In this document: positions 5,235-5,567 of the stretch, piece by piece
How positions within the stretch are numbered: the first letter of the stretch is position 1
Layout: each line of letters begins with the position of its first letter
Notes under the pieces: model-generated
The model's input: the letters and a program-made list of their open reading frames with translations, nothing else
Database searches by the model: none
Told to the model about the DNA's origin: nothing
Assembly: GCA_007571115.1 (NCBI GenBank)
Contig: RKSA01000187.1
Coordinates: 1-5,567, forward strand
DNA: 5,567 nucleotides
Direction: 5' to 3'
From: Gammaproteobacteria bacterium
GTDB taxonomy: Bacteria > Pseudomonadota > Gammaproteobacteria > Pseudomonadales > Pseudohongiellaceae
Position numbers and translations under genes: made by a program

Positions 5235-5567
5235 GACGTTGGGGCTTTGTTCGAGACCGCTGGAAGTTCCGTGGAAGGAGGGGAGTGATCTGTGGCAGTT
5301 CGCCAGGCACCGGCCTTGCCGCTCAGTGGCCTGACGATGCCGAGCTGGATTCCCCAGTGGCCGGGCTCGAAGGCGCTGGCGCGGTGGGTCATTTCCATTT
5401 GCAGCGTCCAGGCGCCCTGGTATTCGAGGCCGAGGCCTGCTTCCCGGGAAGCGCCGGAATCGCGCCACACCGCCGAAGGCTGGAGGCGCTGGCCGGCGAT
5501 GCCGACGAGGCCGTAGCCGATTCGCGCCTCGAAAGTCAGGACGTTGGCAGCAGTGTTGGCTGCGCCG
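5222..5567 (-). CDS. C-terminal part of a probable outer-membrane beta-barrel (autotransporter-like) protein, 5'-truncated by window edge
   Basis: An open frame enters from the right edge and gives 114 residues before a TGA at 5222-5224. Residues 11-82 alternate polar and hydrophobic positions with aromatic girdle residues and turn-like glycines: TFEARIGYGL, QRLQPSAVW, EAGLGLEYQG, TLQMEMTHRAS, then HWGIQLGIVRPL. This spacing resembles the final strands of autotransporter-type barrels, in which EARxGYGL, a glycine-rich strand, an LE/ME-xxR strand and a last H-G-xxLxG strand are usual. The start and any passenger domain are outside the window. Barrel proteins normally end right after the last strand, but here about 32 further residues follow (from Gly83), Pro/Ser/Thr-rich and of low complexity, encoded next to and within the inverted-repeat block. 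No individual family is asserted; the coding frame is likely real, the barrel call moderate. Confidence 0.55.
   Translation of the reverse strand, partial: GAANTAANVLTFEARIGYGLVGIAGQRLQPSAVWRDSGASREAGLGLEYQGAWTLQMEMTHRASAFEPGHWGIQLGIVRPLSGKAGAWRTATDHSPPSTELPAVSNKAPTSLPP

Noticed and set aside
4615..5310. A 231-residue minus-strand frame and an overlapping 160-residue frame (4986-5468) crossing the inverted-repeat block
   Set aside because: They read through the barrel gene, the repeat and the STAND 5' end in the wrong frames. Stretches such as SPLEGESARQGRKPAG are the kind of spurious translation that GC-rich intergenic repeats give.
1..5567. CRISPR arrays, tRNA or rRNA genes, and insertion sequences
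   Set aside because: No regularly spaced repeats, no cloverleaf-like segment between genes, and no transposase motifs were seen in either strand by reading.

Overview
The window is GC-rich, densely coded bacterial DNA. Proteobacterial-style sigma-70 elements, a Vsr endonuclease, a YbgC/FadM-type thioesterase, a periplasmic-type serine hydrolase and the tail of a probable outer-membrane barrel suggest a Gram-negative gammaproteobacterium. Xanthomonadales (Lysobacter-like) is my best guess, but the window has no taxonomic marker, so this is weak. Five of the six main genes lie on the minus strand; only the thioesterase is on the plus strand.

Layout, left to right: (1) 1-416, minus, a Vsr mismatch endonuclease whose 3' end is cut off by the window edge. 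(2) 434-1393, minus, a soluble Ser/Thr protein kinase only 17 bp upstream of vsr and probably co-transcribed with it. (3) 1394-1560, a divergent intergenic region with a perfect TATAAT facing the plus strand. (4) 1561-2010, plus, a hotdog-fold acyl-CoA thioesterase. (5) 1958-3343, minus, an exported or membrane-anchored beta-lactamase-fold serine hydrolase that overlaps the thioesterase tail-to-tail by 53 bp. (6) 3495-4985, minus, an HTH plus NB-ARC-like STAND ATPase with a winged-helix-like segment and a very basic C-terminus, but no sensor repeats. (7) 4986-5221, a region with a plausible promoter for the STAND gene, a possible 24-residue leader ORF ending exactly where the STAND gene begins, and a cluster of GC-rich inverted repeats. 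(8) 5222-5567, minus, the C-terminal end of a probable outer-membrane beta-barrel protein whose stop codon lies inside the last inverted repeat.

No pathway links all the genes. The kinase-vsr pair looks like a transcription unit, since vsr sits 17 bp behind the kinase with no ribosome-binding site of its own. The HTH-STAND gene is the most unusual item. It joins a DNA-binding domain to an ATP-driven switch without the usual C-terminal ligand-sensing repeats, so it could be a compact regulator or a defence-type protein; the sequence does not decide. No RNA genes, CRISPR array, insertion sequence or transposase was seen.
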